In this document: in pieces, positions 1 to 8,282 of the stretch | How positions within the stretch are numbered: position 1 is the first letter of the stretch | Layout: every line of letters begins with the position of its first letter | Made by a program: the position numbers and the translations under genes | Assembly (NCBI RefSeq): GCF_947496195.1 | Contig: NZ_CANMBY010000003.1 | Coordinates: 1-64,000, forward strand | Length of the DNA: 64,000 nt | DNA from: an uncultured Polaribacter sp. | GTDB taxonomy: Bacteria > Bacteroidota > Bacteroidia > Flavobacteriales > Flavobacteriaceae | Reading direction: 5' to 3' | Notes under the pieces: generated by a model | Database searches by the model: none | Told to the model about the DNA's origin: nothing | What the model saw: only the letters and a program-made list of their open reading frames with translations

Positions 1-51
1 AATAGCGCCGATGGTACTGCATTTATGTGGGAGAGTAGGTCGCTGCCTTTC
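1..51 (+). rRNA. rrf: 5S ribosomal RNA, 3' end (partial)
   Basis: The first ~50 bases match the conserved 3' part of bacterial 5S rRNA: GATGGTACTGC, then GGGAGAGTAGGTCGCTGCC, followed by a T-rich stretch. The 5' part lies outside the window, so this is presumably the end of a 16S-23S-5S operon. The exact 3' end is estimated because the pairing 5' strand is not visible. Confidence 0.88.
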
Positions 52-80
52 TTTATTCTGATTATAATATCAGAAATTAT

Positions 81-113
81 AAACCTCATACTTTATAGTA
101 TGAGGTTTTTTTT
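81..113 (+). terminator. Rho-independent terminator of the rRNA operon
   Basis: Perfect 9-bp stem (CCTCATACT at 84-92 and AGTATGAGG at 97-105), a 4-base loop and a following run of eight T. It sits directly downstream of the 5S rRNA end and before porQ. Confidence 0.9.
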
Positions 114-188
114 GTTTAAAATTTATAGTATGAAATAATATAATTATTTAGTTTCGTTATTGTTATTATACTATGTTTATTTGCATAA

Positions 189-1214
189 ATGAAAAAACTG
201 TTATTTATTTTTTATTTTTCAATATTTTCAAATTCAATGTTAAGTCAAATTGGAGGTGAAAATATATATCAGTTTTTAAACTTATCTAGTTCTGCTAGAC
301 AAATCGCTTTAGGTGGTGAAGTTTTAACCCTAATGGATGATATTAATCAACCCACTTGGAATCCTTCTACGATTAACCCTGAAATTGATGGAAAATTATC
401 TGTTAATTATTCAAGTTTTTTAGCTGGTATAAATTTAGGATCTGTTTCATATGCTAGACTAATTTCTAGAAGATTTGGAACCATTCATGGTAACATTACT
501 TATTTAGATTATGGGTCTTTAATTGGAGCTGATGAACAAGGAAATGAAACTGGAAATTTTAGAGCAAATGATTTAGCTTTATCTATTGGTTACTCTATTA
601 ATTTACCATGGACAAATTTATTTTTTGGAGCTAATTTAAAATTCATAAATTCTACAATATCTACTTTTTCTTCAACTGGTGTAGCTGTTGATTTAGCAGT
701 TTTATATTATAGTCCTTATAAACCTTATACTTTTACAATTGTTGCTAGAAATTTTGGGACTCAATTACAATCTTTTAATGGAACTAATGAAAAAATACCT
801 TTTAAATTGGCTGTTGGAGCATCTTATCAATTAGAATACATACCATTAAAATGGTATCTAACTCTAGATAATCTTCAACAATGGGACGTATCCACTCCAA
901 ATCCATCTGAACAAACAACAGATTTAGAAGGTAATGTAACAGAACAAGAAATTAGTTTTTTAGATAATACTTTTAGGCATTTAATTGTTGGAGCTGAATT
1001 TTTTCCTGAAAGCTTAATCAATTTAAGATTAGGATATCATTTTAGAAGAGCAGCTGAATTAAAATTACAAAATGTTAGAACTTTTGGAGGTATTTCTTTT
1101 GGTTTTGGAATAAGAATGAATAGATTTAAATTTAATTATGCTTTTTCAAAATATCATTCAGCAACAAATGCTAGTACTTTTAGTTTAGAAATTGATTTGA
1201 ATAATAGAAGATAA
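189..1214 (+). CDS. porQ: Type IX secretion system protein PorQ
   Basis: 341-residue outer-membrane beta-barrel protein of the PorV/PorQ (FadL-like) family. PorQ belongs to the type IX secretion attachment machinery that processes and anchors cargo at the cell surface. An N-terminal signal peptide (about residues 1-19, ending ..MLSQ) is followed by the early family block GGENIYQFLNLSSSARQIALGG and alternating glycine/aromatic strands to the C-terminus. The stop codon overlaps the cmk start by one base (TAATG), so the two are translationally coupled; porQ next to cmk is a recurring Bacteroidota arrangement. The window's two T9SS cargo proteins (type B adhesin, type A amylase) would use this system. 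No clear promoter was found in the AT-rich 75 bases upstream. Confidence 0.93.
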   Translation: MKKLLFIFYFSIFSNSMLSQIGGENIYQFLNLSSSARQIALGGEVLTLMDDINQPTWNPSTINPEIDGKLSVNYSSFLAGINLGSVSYARLISRRFGTIHGNITYLDYGSLIGADEQGNETGNFRANDLALSIGYSINLPWTNLFFGANLKFINSTISTFSSTGVAVDLAVLYYSPYKPYTFTIVARNFGTQLQSFNGTNEKIPFKLAVGASYQLEYIPLKWYLTLDNLQQWDVSTPNPSEQTTDLEGNVTEQEISFLDNTFRHLIVGAEFFPESLINLRLGYHFRRAAELKLQNVRTFGGISFGFGIRMNRFKFNYAFSKYHSATNASTFSLEIDLNNRR

Positions 1215-1909
1215 TGAGTAAAAAAATTACAATTGCCATAGATGGTTTTTCATCAACAGGAAAAAGTACAATAGCTAAATTACTAGCCAAAAAATACAAT
1301 TATATTTATGTAGATACTGGGGCTATGTATAGAGCTGTAACTCTTTTTGCAAATAAAAATAATTATGTGGGTGTAGACTTTTTAAGAAAAGAAAATTTAA
1401 TTTCTCAGTTATCTAATATTTCTTTGCAGTATAAATTTAATAAAGATTTAGGTTTTGCAGAAATGTATTTGAATGGTGATAATGTAGAAAAAGAAATAAG
1501 AACATTAGAAATATCTCAATTAGTTAGTAAAATAGCAGCAATCTCTGAAGTTAGAAAAAAATTAGTGGCAGAACAACAATTGATGGGTAAAGATGGGGGA
1601 GTAGTTATGGATGGAAGAGATATTGGTACTGTTGTTTTTCCTGATGCTGATCTAAAATTATTTATGACAGCTTCAGCTGATAAAAGAGCATTAAGAAGAT
1701 ATAAAGAATTAATTGAAAGAGGAGATAATGTAGATTATAATGATATTCTTTTCAATGTACAAGAAAGAGATAGAGTAGACTCTACAAGAAAAGATTCACC
1801 TTTAGTTAAGGCAGATGATGCAATTGAAATTGATAATTCTGATATGGGAATTAATGAGCAATTTGATCTTATTTGTAATCTAATAGATAAAAAATTAGTT
1901 GAACTTTAA
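1214..1909 (+). CDS. cmk: (d)CMP kinase
   Basis: 231-residue cytidylate kinase that phosphorylates CMP/dCMP with ATP in pyrimidine nucleotide salvage. The P-loop DGFSSTGKST is at residues 10-19, followed by the YVDTGAMYRA block and the VMDGRDIGTVVFPDAD substrate block typical of Cmk. Length is normal for the family. It starts one base inside the porQ stop codon, and its 3' end overlaps the convergent DUF3179 gene by 15 bases. Confidence 0.96.
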   Translation: MSKKITIAIDGFSSTGKSTIAKLLAKKYNYIYVDTGAMYRAVTLFANKNNYVGVDFLRKENLISQLSNISLQYKFNKDLGFAEMYLNGDNVEKEIRTLEISQLVSKIAAISEVRKKLVAEQQLMGKDGGVVMDGRDIGTVVFPDADLKLFMTASADKRALRRYKELIERGDNVDYNDILFNVQERDRVDSTRKDSPLVKADDAIEIDNSDMGINEQFDLICNLIDKKLVEL

Positions 1910-2887
1910 ATTAGAATAAAAATCTTTCCAAGCCCAAAATTGAGCAACATAAGCTTTAGGAGATTCTAATTGTTCTCCTTTTCTATTGCCAGAAATTGCA
2001 AAACCAAAGATATTCCAAACATTACCTTCATTATCGCTTAAAATATTAGGAAAATTACTGTCATCTAATAAATAAAATTCTAAATTATCTTTCTTATAAT
2101 AGCTAGTTACAAAATATTTCTCTTCACTTCCTATAATAATAACTTCTTTATTATTTATAATCTTTGAGATTAATTTAGTTTTATTTTTAAATAAATTATA
2201 AGAAAATAACTCTACTCTTGTATTAATTTTTTCTTCAATAACTCCATAAATATATTCCGAATCTTGAGTTGTACTTAATTGAAGATCTGTTTCTCCAGCA
2301 GTTCTTTTAACATGATAATATACTTTAGCATCGTAGAAATATTCTTTTACAGTTTTCCAATTTGTCTCAATTAGGTTGTAATTTGAAATACTCTTTCCTG
2401 CATTTTCTTTACCAATATAAGTCATTAACATTTGTGACCAATAAAATTTTAGATCTTTATCAGCAGGAACCATATTATCTTTATATAAAAAACCAGAAGC
2501 TAGGATTTGATAAATATTACCATCAATTTCTCTATTAAAACAAATTCCGCTTTTTGTTAAAGGACAATATGAAACAGCAATGTTATTATTATTAAAAACA
2601 TCATTTATAACCTCAAAATGATTAGTAAAAAAATAAGGATAAACTCTTACTTCATTATTAAAACTAATTAAAGCAACTTTTTCATGATCAGAAAGTTTTT
2701 CAAAGTCTGAAACATTACCAAATTTAGGATTTACACTTAAATCATAAGTTTTTCCTCCACCTTTAATATCGTTTTTATCTATTATCCAAATAGAAGATTC
2801 TTCTTGTTCAATGTTAGATATTATTTCATCATTATTTGAAGTACAAGAAATGAATATGAATATTAGAAATAAGTAAAATAAGCGCAT
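1895..2887 (-). CDS. DUF3179 domain-containing lipoprotein
   Basis: 330 residues with a lipoprotein signal (hydrophobic residues 1-14, lipobox FISC, Cys15), so it is probably membrane-anchored outside the cytoplasm. Recognisable DUF3179 blocks are HFEVINDVF, VSYCPLTKSG, LASGFLYKDNMV, FYWSQMLMTYIG and a following ETNWKTVKEY. The family's function is unknown; the conserved Cys in YCPLT is present. It is last in a reverse-strand unit after ridA-like and queE genes (44-base gap to queE), which may only be co-transcription. No function can be assigned. Confidence 0.85.
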   Translation of the reverse strand: MRLFYLFLIFIFISCTSNNDEIISNIEQEESSIWIIDKNDIKGGGKTYDLSVNPKFGNVSDFEKLSDHEKVALISFNNEVRVYPYFFTNHFEVINDVFNNNNIAVSYCPLTKSGICFNREIDGNIYQILASGFLYKDNMVPADKDLKFYWSQMLMTYIGKENAGKSISNYNLIETNWKTVKEYFYDAKVYYHVKRTAGETDLQLSTTQDSEYIYGVIEEKINTRVELFSYNLFKNKTKLISKIINNKEVIIIGSEEKYFVTSYYKKDNLEFYLLDDSNFPNILSDNEGNVWNIFGFAISGNRKGEQLESPKAYVAQFWAWKDFYSNLKFN

Positions 2888-2931
2888 TTTAGTTTTTTAA
2901 TTTGACGAAAAAAACAGATTTTGCTTACAAT

Positions 2932-3561
2932 TTAAGGAATATTAAGATACTTATGTGTTTGTAATGATATTTTCCATTTAGGATTTTTCATTACATAATC
3001 TACAATTAAAGAAGTCATTTTTTCTTTTTTACTCCATTCTGGCTGTAAAAACAATTCACAATTCTCGTTAACTTTTGCAGCTTGTTGTTCAGCAAAATCA
3101 AAATCACTTTTATTGTGAATTATCATTTTTAACTCATCTGCTTCTTTGTATACTTCTTCTAAAGGTAATTTTGTTTTTTTAGGAGAAAGGCAAAACCAAT
3201 CCCATTTTCCAGAAAAAGAATAAGCACCAGAAGTTTCAATGTGAGTTTTTAAATTATTTTTTTGAAGAAGATTTGTTAAATAATCCATAGACCACATTAA
3301 AGGCTCACCACCAGTAACCACAACAGTATCAGTATATTTTTTTGCATTTTCAACAATTTTATCTGCTATGGTTGGTGGGTGTAAATCAGCGTTCCAACTT
3401 TCTTTAACATCACACCAATGGCAACCTACATCACAACCACCCACTCTAATAAAATAGGCAGCTTTACCTGTATGATACCCTTCACCTTGTATAGTATAGA
3501 ATTCTTCCATAAGAGGAAGCATAATTCCTTTATCTACTAAATCTTTTGTTTTTTTATCCAT
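2932..3561 (-). CDS. queE: 7-carboxy-7-deazaguanine synthase (radical SAM)
   Basis: 209-residue radical-SAM enzyme that contracts 6-carboxytetrahydropterin to 7-carboxy-7-deazaguanine in queuosine/preQ0 synthesis. The QueE substrate block FYTIQGEGYHTGKAAYFIR precedes the cluster motif Cys43-x3-Cys47-x2-Cys50 (CDVGCHWC), and VVVTGGEPLM is the radical-SAM GGE motif. It abuts the upstream RidA-like gene (3562) with no gap. The other queuosine genes are not in this window, so the pathway is dispersed. The ATG start matches the family's normal beginning. Confidence 0.94.
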   Translation of the reverse strand: MDKKTKDLVDKGIMLPLMEEFYTIQGEGYHTGKAAYFIRVGGCDVGCHWCDVKESWNADLHPPTIADKIVENAKKYTDTVVVTGGEPLMWSMDYLTNLLQKNNLKTHIETSGAYSFSGKWDWFCLSPKKTKLPLEEVYKEADELKMIIHNKSDFDFAEQQAAKVNENCELFLQPEWSKKEKMTSLIVDYVMKNPKWKISLQTHKYLNIP

Positions 3562-4014
3562 TTATTTTCTTGCGGCTACAACTTCAATTTCAATTTTAGC
3601 TCCTGCAACTAAATTGGCTGCAAATGTAGTCCTTGCAGGTAAATTTTCCTTGAAAAAAGAACGATAAATTCCATTCATTTTAGAAAAATCATTAATATCA
3701 GCTAAGATTACAGTACATTTTACAACGTCATTTAAAGTAAGTCTATGATATTCTAAAACATCTTTTATATTTAGAATAGCCTGTTCAGTCTCAGCTTCTA
3801 TGCCACCTTCAGCTAATTTACCTGTTGTATGGTTTTTGCCTATTTGACCTGTTAAAAAGTATAAGTTATCTACTTGTACAGCATCAGAAAAAGGAACATT
3901 TTGTCTACTTTCTTCATGAGACTTTTGATGTTTTACAACTGAAGATTGCTCTTTTTGACATCCTAATTGAATCAGTAAAGAAACCAAGAATAGTATTTTT
4001 AAATAATTTTTCAT
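3562..4014 (-). CDS. RidA/YjgF-family lipoprotein
   Basis: 150 residues. The RidA (Rid/YER057c/UK114) fold occupies about residues 37-150, with VDNLYFLTGQIG, EAEQAI-type helix residues and the PARTTF block containing the conserved arginine, ending in EIEVVAA. RidA proteins are normally cytosolic trimeric imine/enamine deaminases of about 125-130 residues. Here a lipoprotein signal is added (hydrophobic N-terminus, LIQLGC, Cys19), placing it in the periplasm or on a membrane. It is first in the unit ridA-like, queE, DUF3179. A -7 box lies at 4034-4041. The family call is firm; the substrate is unknown. Confidence 0.88.
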   Translation of the reverse strand: MKNYLKILFLVSLLIQLGCQKEQSSVVKHQKSHEESRQNVPFSDAVQVDNLYFLTGQIGKNHTTGKLAEGGIEAETEQAILNIKDVLEYHRLTLNDVVKCTVILADINDFSKMNGIYRSFFKENLPARTTFAANLVAGAKIEIEVVAARK

Positions 4015-4033
4015 AAGATTTTGATTTTCAGTA

Positions 4034-4041
4034 CAAATATA
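4034..4041 (-). promoter_or_regulatory. -7 box for the ridA-like/queE/DUF3179 unit
   Basis: TATATTTG on the reverse strand matches the Bacteroidota -7 consensus TAnnTTTG, about 20 bases upstream of the ATG at 4014. No good -33 TTTG is seen at the usual 19-20 base spacing. Confidence 0.55.
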
Positions 4042-4098
4042 ATCACAATAAAAAAGAAAATATTTTATTCTAATTAGTTAATAATTAAGGATTTTTTG

Positions 4099-4106
4099 TA
4101 AATTTG
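4099..4106 (+). promoter_or_regulatory. rpsA promoter (-7 box)
   Basis: TAAATTTG matches TAnnTTTG; a weak TTAG at 4074-4077 is 21 bases upstream in the -33 position. The predicted start near 4112 gives rpsA an unusually long leader of about 117 bases. Confidence 0.6.
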
Positions 4107-4109
4107 CAC

Positions 4110-4148
4110 TCCTTTTTACGAGAACAGATTTGAAAAAGGAATTTTTTA
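4110..4148 (+). promoter_or_regulatory. rpsA leader hairpin followed by a T-run
   Basis: At the predicted 5' end of the rpsA mRNA, TCCTTTTT (4110-4117) and AAAAAGGA (4133-4140) can form a perfect 8-bp stem, with TTTTTT at 4143-4148. This has the form of a weak intrinsic terminator or a leader structure for S1 autoregulation. That role is inference. Confidence 0.35.
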
Positions 4149-4228
4149 AAACAATTTATATAACTAGCTCTTTGCGTTTTTATCGTTAAAAATCTGATTA
4201 ACAAAAAGATACAAATTATTTTCAGAAT

Positions 4229-6055
4229 ATGTCTGAAGAAAACAAAGAAGTTGTAGCAGAAGAAACTACAACACAACCTACAGAAACTACTGCTGTAGAA
4301 CAACAAAATCCACAAGAATTCTTAGAAAACTTTAACTGGCATAAATACGAACAAGGTATTGAAGCTGTAGATGAAGCTAAATTAAAAGAATTCGAAGAAG
4401 CATTAAAAGGTACTATTGGTTTCGTAAACGAAAGTGATGTAATCGAAGGTACTGTTATCAGAATTACTGATAGAGATGCAATTATTGATATTAACTCTAA
4501 ATCTGAAGGAGTTATTTCTTTAAACGAATTTCGTTACAACCAAAACTTAGCTGTAGGTGATAAAGTAGAAGTATTAGTTGATAAAAGAGAAGATTCTTCT
4601 GGTCAATTAGTATTATCTCATAAAAAAGCTAGAGTAATCAAAGCTTGGGAACGTGTTAACAATGCTCATGAAACAGGAGAAGTTGTTAATGGTTTTGTAA
4701 AGTGTAGAACTAGAGGTGGTATGATTGTAGATGTTTTCGGAATCGAAGCATTCTTGCCTGGTTCTCAAATTGATGTTAAGCCAATTAGAGATTACGATCA
4801 ATATGTAGAGAAAACAATGGAATTTAAAGTTGTTAAAATCAACCACGAATTTAAAAACGTTGTTGTTTCTCATAAAGCACTTATTGAAGCTGATATCGAA
4901 GAACAAAAGAAAGAAATCATTGGTCAATTAGAAAAAGGACAAGTATTAGAAGGTGTTGTTAAAAACATTACTTCTTATGGTGTGTTCGTAGATTTAGGTG
5001 GCGTAGATGGTTTAGTACATATTACAGATTTATCTTGGTCTAGAATTAATCATCCAAATGAGGTTGTTGAGTTAGATCAAAAATTAAACGTTGTAATTTT
5101 AGACTTTGATGATAACAAATCTAGAATTCAATTAGGATTAAAGCAATTATCTGCTCATCCTTGGGAAGCTTTAGATGCTAACTTAAAAGTTGGAGATAAA
5201 GTTACTGGAGAAGTTGTTGTAATTGCAGATTATGGTGCTTTTGTAGAAGTAGAGCAAGGAGTAGAAGGATTAATTCACGTTTCTGAAATGTCTTATTCTA
5301 CACACTTACGTTCTGCACAAGATTTCGTAAAAGTTGGAGATAAAGTTGAAGCTGAAATCTTAACTTTAGATAGAGAAGACAGAAAAATGTCTCTTGGTAT
5401 GAAACAATTACACCAAGATCCATGGACAGATATTACTACTAAATATCCTGTTGGTTCTACTCATACTGGTACTGTAAGAAACTACACTAACTTTGGTGTG
5501 TTTGTAGAATTAGAAGAAGGTATTGATGGTTTAGTATACATTTCTGATTTATCTTGGACTAAGAAAATTAAGCACCCATCAGACTTTGTAACTGTAGGTC
5601 AACAATTAGAAGTACAAGTATTAGAATTAGATGTAGAGAACAGAAAGTTAAACTTAGGTCATAAACAAACTCAAGATAATCCTTGGGATGGTCATGAAGA
5701 TACGTTTGCAATAGGTTCTACACATCAAGGTACTATTAAAGATAAAAATGATAAAGGTGCTACTGTAACTTTAGAAGGAGGAGTAGAAGGATTTGCTCCA
5801 ACTAGATTCTTAGAAAAAGAAGATGGTTCTAAGTTAGGTAAAGGAGATACTGCAGACTTCGTAGTTTTAGAATTTTCTAAAGAATACAGAAGAGTAGTAG
5901 TTTCTCATACATCAATCTTTAAAGAGCAAGAAAAACGTAACGTTAAAGCTGCTGTTAAAAAAGCTGCTGAAGTAGAAAAAGTTACTTTAGGAGACATAGG
6001 TGGTCTTGCAGACTTAAAGAAACAAATGGATGCAAAAGCTAAAAAGAAAAAATAG
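4229..6055 (+). CDS. rpsA: 30S ribosomal protein S1
   Basis: 608-residue S1 protein, which binds mRNA on the small ribosomal subunit and aids initiation. Six S1/OB repeats are visible: approximately residues 60-125, 140-210, 235-305, 320-390, 405-475 and 490-555. The best are GVVKNITSYGVFVDLGGVDG and later copies with VHITDLSW, IHVSEMSY and YISDLSW. A low-complexity acidic N-terminus (EEx/T-rich) and a lysine-rich tail flank them. Codon use is visibly enriched in preferred codons, as expected for a highly expressed gene. It is monocistronic, with a long leader (4107-4228) and a strong terminator at 6091-6118. Confidence 0.97.
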   Translation: MSEENKEVVAEETTTQPTETTAVEQQNPQEFLENFNWHKYEQGIEAVDEAKLKEFEEALKGTIGFVNESDVIEGTVIRITDRDAIIDINSKSEGVISLNEFRYNQNLAVGDKVEVLVDKREDSSGQLVLSHKKARVIKAWERVNNAHETGEVVNGFVKCRTRGGMIVDVFGIEAFLPGSQIDVKPIRDYDQYVEKTMEFKVVKINHEFKNVVVSHKALIEADIEEQKKEIIGQLEKGQVLEGVVKNITSYGVFVDLGGVDGLVHITDLSWSRINHPNEVVELDQKLNVVILDFDDNKSRIQLGLKQLSAHPWEALDANLKVGDKVTGEVVVIADYGAFVEVEQGVEGLIHVSEMSYSTHLRSAQDFVKVGDKVEAEILTLDREDRKMSLGMKQLHQDPWTDITTKYPVGSTHTGTVRNYTNFGVFVELEEGIDGLVYISDLSWTKKIKHPSDFVTVGQQLEVQVLELDVENRKLNLGHKQTQDNPWDGHEDTFAIGSTHQGTIKDKNDKGATVTLEGGVEGFAPTRFLEKEDGSKLGKGDTADFVVLEFSKEYRRVVVSHTSIFKEQEKRNVKAAVKKAAEVEKVTLGDIGGLADLKKQMDAKAKKKK

Positions 6056-6090
6056 TAATTTTTAGTTCATTTTAGTTTAAATATAGAAAA

Positions 6091-6118
6091 GCCACTACAC
6101 TTTGTAGTGGCTTTTTTT
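6091..6118 (+). terminator. rpsA Rho-independent terminator
   Basis: Perfect 8-bp stem GCCACTAC (6091-6098) / GTAGTGGC (6104-6111), a 5-base loop, then seven T. Confidence 0.93.
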
Positions 6119-6132
6119 ATTCCTTATATTTG
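6101..6132 (+). promoter_or_regulatory. Promoter of the M24 peptidase gene, nested in the rpsA terminator
   Basis: TTTG at 6101-6104 (-33), 20 bases, then TATATTTG at 6125-6132 (-7): a full match to the Bacteroidota consensus. The -33 element begins in the loop and ends in the first base of the 3' arm of the rpsA terminator hairpin. Confidence 0.7.
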
Positions 6133-6154
6133 ATGATATTAAAAAATACTAATC

Positions 6155-7480
6155 ATGAAAATTAAAATTATTCTTTCTCTTTTTATACTTGTTCTAATTA
6201 GTTGTAATCAACAAAAAGAAGAAGTCTCTAAAATAAATCCTGTTGAATATTGGGGAGAAAATCCTTGGCCAGAAATAAGAAAGAAAAGAATAAATACACT
6301 TTTACCAAATGCTTTAAAAGAAGCAAACGTAGATTGTTGGTTGGTTATTTGTAGAGAAAACAATAACGATCCTTTAGCAGATCATGTAGGAGGTGAAAAT
6401 GCTGGTGGTACAGCAGCTTTTTTATTTTATAATGATGATAAAGGTTTTCATTCAAAGGTATTTTCTCCATCAGGAGAATCTACAGCTTTAGGTGAATTAA
6501 ACATACATGATGAAGTTGTGCCAGTTGAAAGAGGAAAATCTGCAATAGAACAAGCTGTTACTTTTATAAAAGCGCAGAACTTTTCTAAAATTGCAATTAA
6601 TTCATCTCAGTCTAACTCAACTGCAGATGGTTTATCTTATACTCAAAGACAAACATTAGAATCTTTTTTAGGAAGCGATGCTAATAAATTAGTTTCATCA
6701 ACAGAAGTTGTTTACAATTGGTTATCAATTAAATTACCAGAAGAAGTAGAAATTTTAACCAAAGCTGCAGAATTAACTGCTCAGTTTCAAATTGAAGCTT
6801 ATCAACAAATTATACCTGGTACTTCTACAGATGCTGATATTGCTAAGTTTTTAAAACAAAAAATGGCTGAATATGGAGTTAAAGATGGGTGGGCATCAGA
6901 TCAAAATCCAAATGTTAATTCAGGGCCAGATAGAGGGCATTCTCATGCTACTGATAAAGTAATTATGCCTGGAGATGTCATTCAGATAGACTTTGGAATT
7001 AAATTATATGACAGATGGGTTTCTGATATACAACGTTTTGCCTATGTTTTAAAAGAAGGAGAAACTAAAGCTCCTAAAGATATTCAGTTTTATTGGGATA
7101 GTGGAAAAGCAGGTAGTAGAGCAGCATTAGCAGCTATGAAGCCAGGAGTAAAAGGTGTTGATGTAGATAGGGCGCAACGTGTTTTGATGAACAAAGCTAA
7201 AAGCGAATATGTAATGTGGTCAACAGGACATCCTGTTGGTTATGTTGCTCATGATGTAGGCCCTAATTTAGGAGGTTCTCAAAGTTCGCATGTTAGACCA
7301 GCTTCTGAGAAAAAATTAAAAGAAGGAATGACCTTTGCATTTGATGGTTTTCATGCTTGGAAACGTGAAGATGGAACTGAAAAAACAATTTCTGTAGAAG
7401 AAATGGCAGTTGTTACTAAAGATGGAGCAAGATATTTAACCAAGCCACAAGAAGAGTTAATTTTGATTAAAAGTCATTAA
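6155..7480 (+). CDS. M24-family metallopeptidase lipoprotein (Xaa-Pro aminopeptidase-like)
   Basis: 441 residues. The lipoprotein signal (LVLISC, Cys17) puts this creatinase/prolidase-fold enzyme outside the cytoplasm. An N-terminal creatinase-like domain occupies about 30-190 and the pita-bread M24 domain about 200-435. Expected dinuclear metal ligands by alignment to methionine aminopeptidase: Asp279 (IQIDFG), Asp291 (VSDIQR), His359 (TGHPVG), position 397 and Glu415 (VEEMAV). Position 397, normally Glu in an EP motif, is Asp followed by Gly (FAFDGFH). It has its own promoter inside the rpsA terminator and ends one base from the convergent DUF6090 gene. Likely an extracytoplasmic exo- or dipeptidase; activity is unproven. 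Confidence 0.88.
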   Translation: MKIKIILSLFILVLISCNQQKEEVSKINPVEYWGENPWPEIRKKRINTLLPNALKEANVDCWLVICRENNNDPLADHVGGENAGGTAAFLFYNDDKGFHSKVFSPSGESTALGELNIHDEVVPVERGKSAIEQAVTFIKAQNFSKIAINSSQSNSTADGLSYTQRQTLESFLGSDANKLVSSTEVVYNWLSIKLPEEVEILTKAAELTAQFQIEAYQQIIPGTSTDADIAKFLKQKMAEYGVKDGWASDQNPNVNSGPDRGHSHATDKVIMPGDVIQIDFGIKLYDRWVSDIQRFAYVLKEGETKAPKDIQFYWDSGKAGSRAALAAMKPGVKGVDVDRAQRVLMNKAKSEYVMWSTGHPVGYVAHDVGPNLGGSQSSHVRPASEKKLKEGMTFAFDGFHAWKREDGTEKTISVEEMAVVTKDGARYLTKPQEELILIKSH

Positions 7481-7481
7481 T

Positions 7482-8282
7482 CTAATTCTTTTTGTTTAAA
7501 TCTTTCAATTCTTCTAATAATAATTGAGTGTTTTTTTTGGAAGTTTCCATTAAACTTAAAGAGCCTAAACTTAACACATGACGTAGATTTATTACATTTA
7601 TTAATTGTAATTTATTTTCATTCTTGTTTAAAATTTCTTTCGATATTTTAGCAAGTTCATCTTCATATTTTAAGTTCAATTTTGAAGACTTATTTTGCTT
7701 GTAATTAAAAATACCAATAGTTTCTTCATCAAAATAATATCCTATTTTTAAAAAAACAGATGCATATTGTTGATCAACTAATAAAGAATTATTGTTTTGA
7801 ATTATTTTTTCAATACGCTCTAATTCTTGATAATATTGAATAAGTTTATCTTTAATGTTTTTGTTTTTTATAATGTCTATATTGCCTGATGACAACATAT
7901 CTGTATACGTTGGGTCATTTATTAAAAAGGTTTTACGTGATTGTAATAATGTTAAGTTTCTAAAAAAGCTTGTATCAATCTTTATAAAGTTTTTTCCATT
8001 AAATGAGCTTAAAAGATAACTTGCAGCATTTGTAAAGTCAGTTTCATAAGAAATTTGATCATCAATGAAGTCTAATTGATTTGTTAAGTCTCTTTCTAAG
8101 TTTTTTAAATATATTGTTTCTTTGTTTTGCTCTTTAGTTCCTTCATTCCAATTATTAATCTGTAGTGCAATGAGAATTCCAATTACTACTAAAATAATTT
8201 CGCCAAAAGCGTATGTTAAGTATTTACCCATTTTGTTTTGATTGAGAAGTTTTTGACGGATTTTTCTAAAAAATTTAATCAT
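7482..8282 (-). CDS. DUF6090-family membrane protein (copy 1)
   Basis: 266 residues. The N-terminal signature is MIKFFRKIR, a basic stretch, then YLTYAFGEIILVVIGILIAL with QINNWNE: a single transmembrane helix at about residues 24-43 with a basic cytoplasmic tail in front, so the C-terminal ~220 residues should be outside. That part is predicted mostly helical, polar and Lys/Asn-rich, with the second family signature (YTDMLSSGNIDII, then QYY) around residues 125-152. Function unknown. Its ATG overlaps the stop of copy 2 by four bases (ATGA). Its first ~45 codons are almost identical to those of copy 4 at 10547. Confidence 0.85.
   Translation of the reverse strand: MIKFFRKIRQKLLNQNKMGKYLTYAFGEIILVVIGILIALQINNWNEGTKEQNKETIYLKNLERDLTNQLDFIDDQISYETDFTNAASYLLSSFNGKNFIKIDTSFFRNLTLLQSRKTFLINDPTYTDMLSSGNIDIIKNKNIKDKLIQYYQELERIEKIIQNNNSLLVDQQYASVFLKIGYYFDEETIGIFNYKQNKSSKLNLKYEDELAKISKEILNKNENKLQLINVINLRHVLSLGSLSLMETSKKNTQLLLEELKDLNKKN
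8175..8239. repeat. 65-base exact repeat shared by DUF6090 copies 1 and 4 (first occurrence)
   Basis: The 65 bases here are identical to 10440-10504, by direct comparison. They code for the NKMGKYLTYAFGE..GIL membrane segment. The surrounding N-terminal codons are also nearly identical, whereas the rest of the two genes is not alignable by eye. Confidence 0.95.

Noticed and set aside
4613..4927. 104-codon frame opposite rpsA
   Set aside because: Low-complexity Phe/Asn-rich translation and no signals; the S1 gene is certain.
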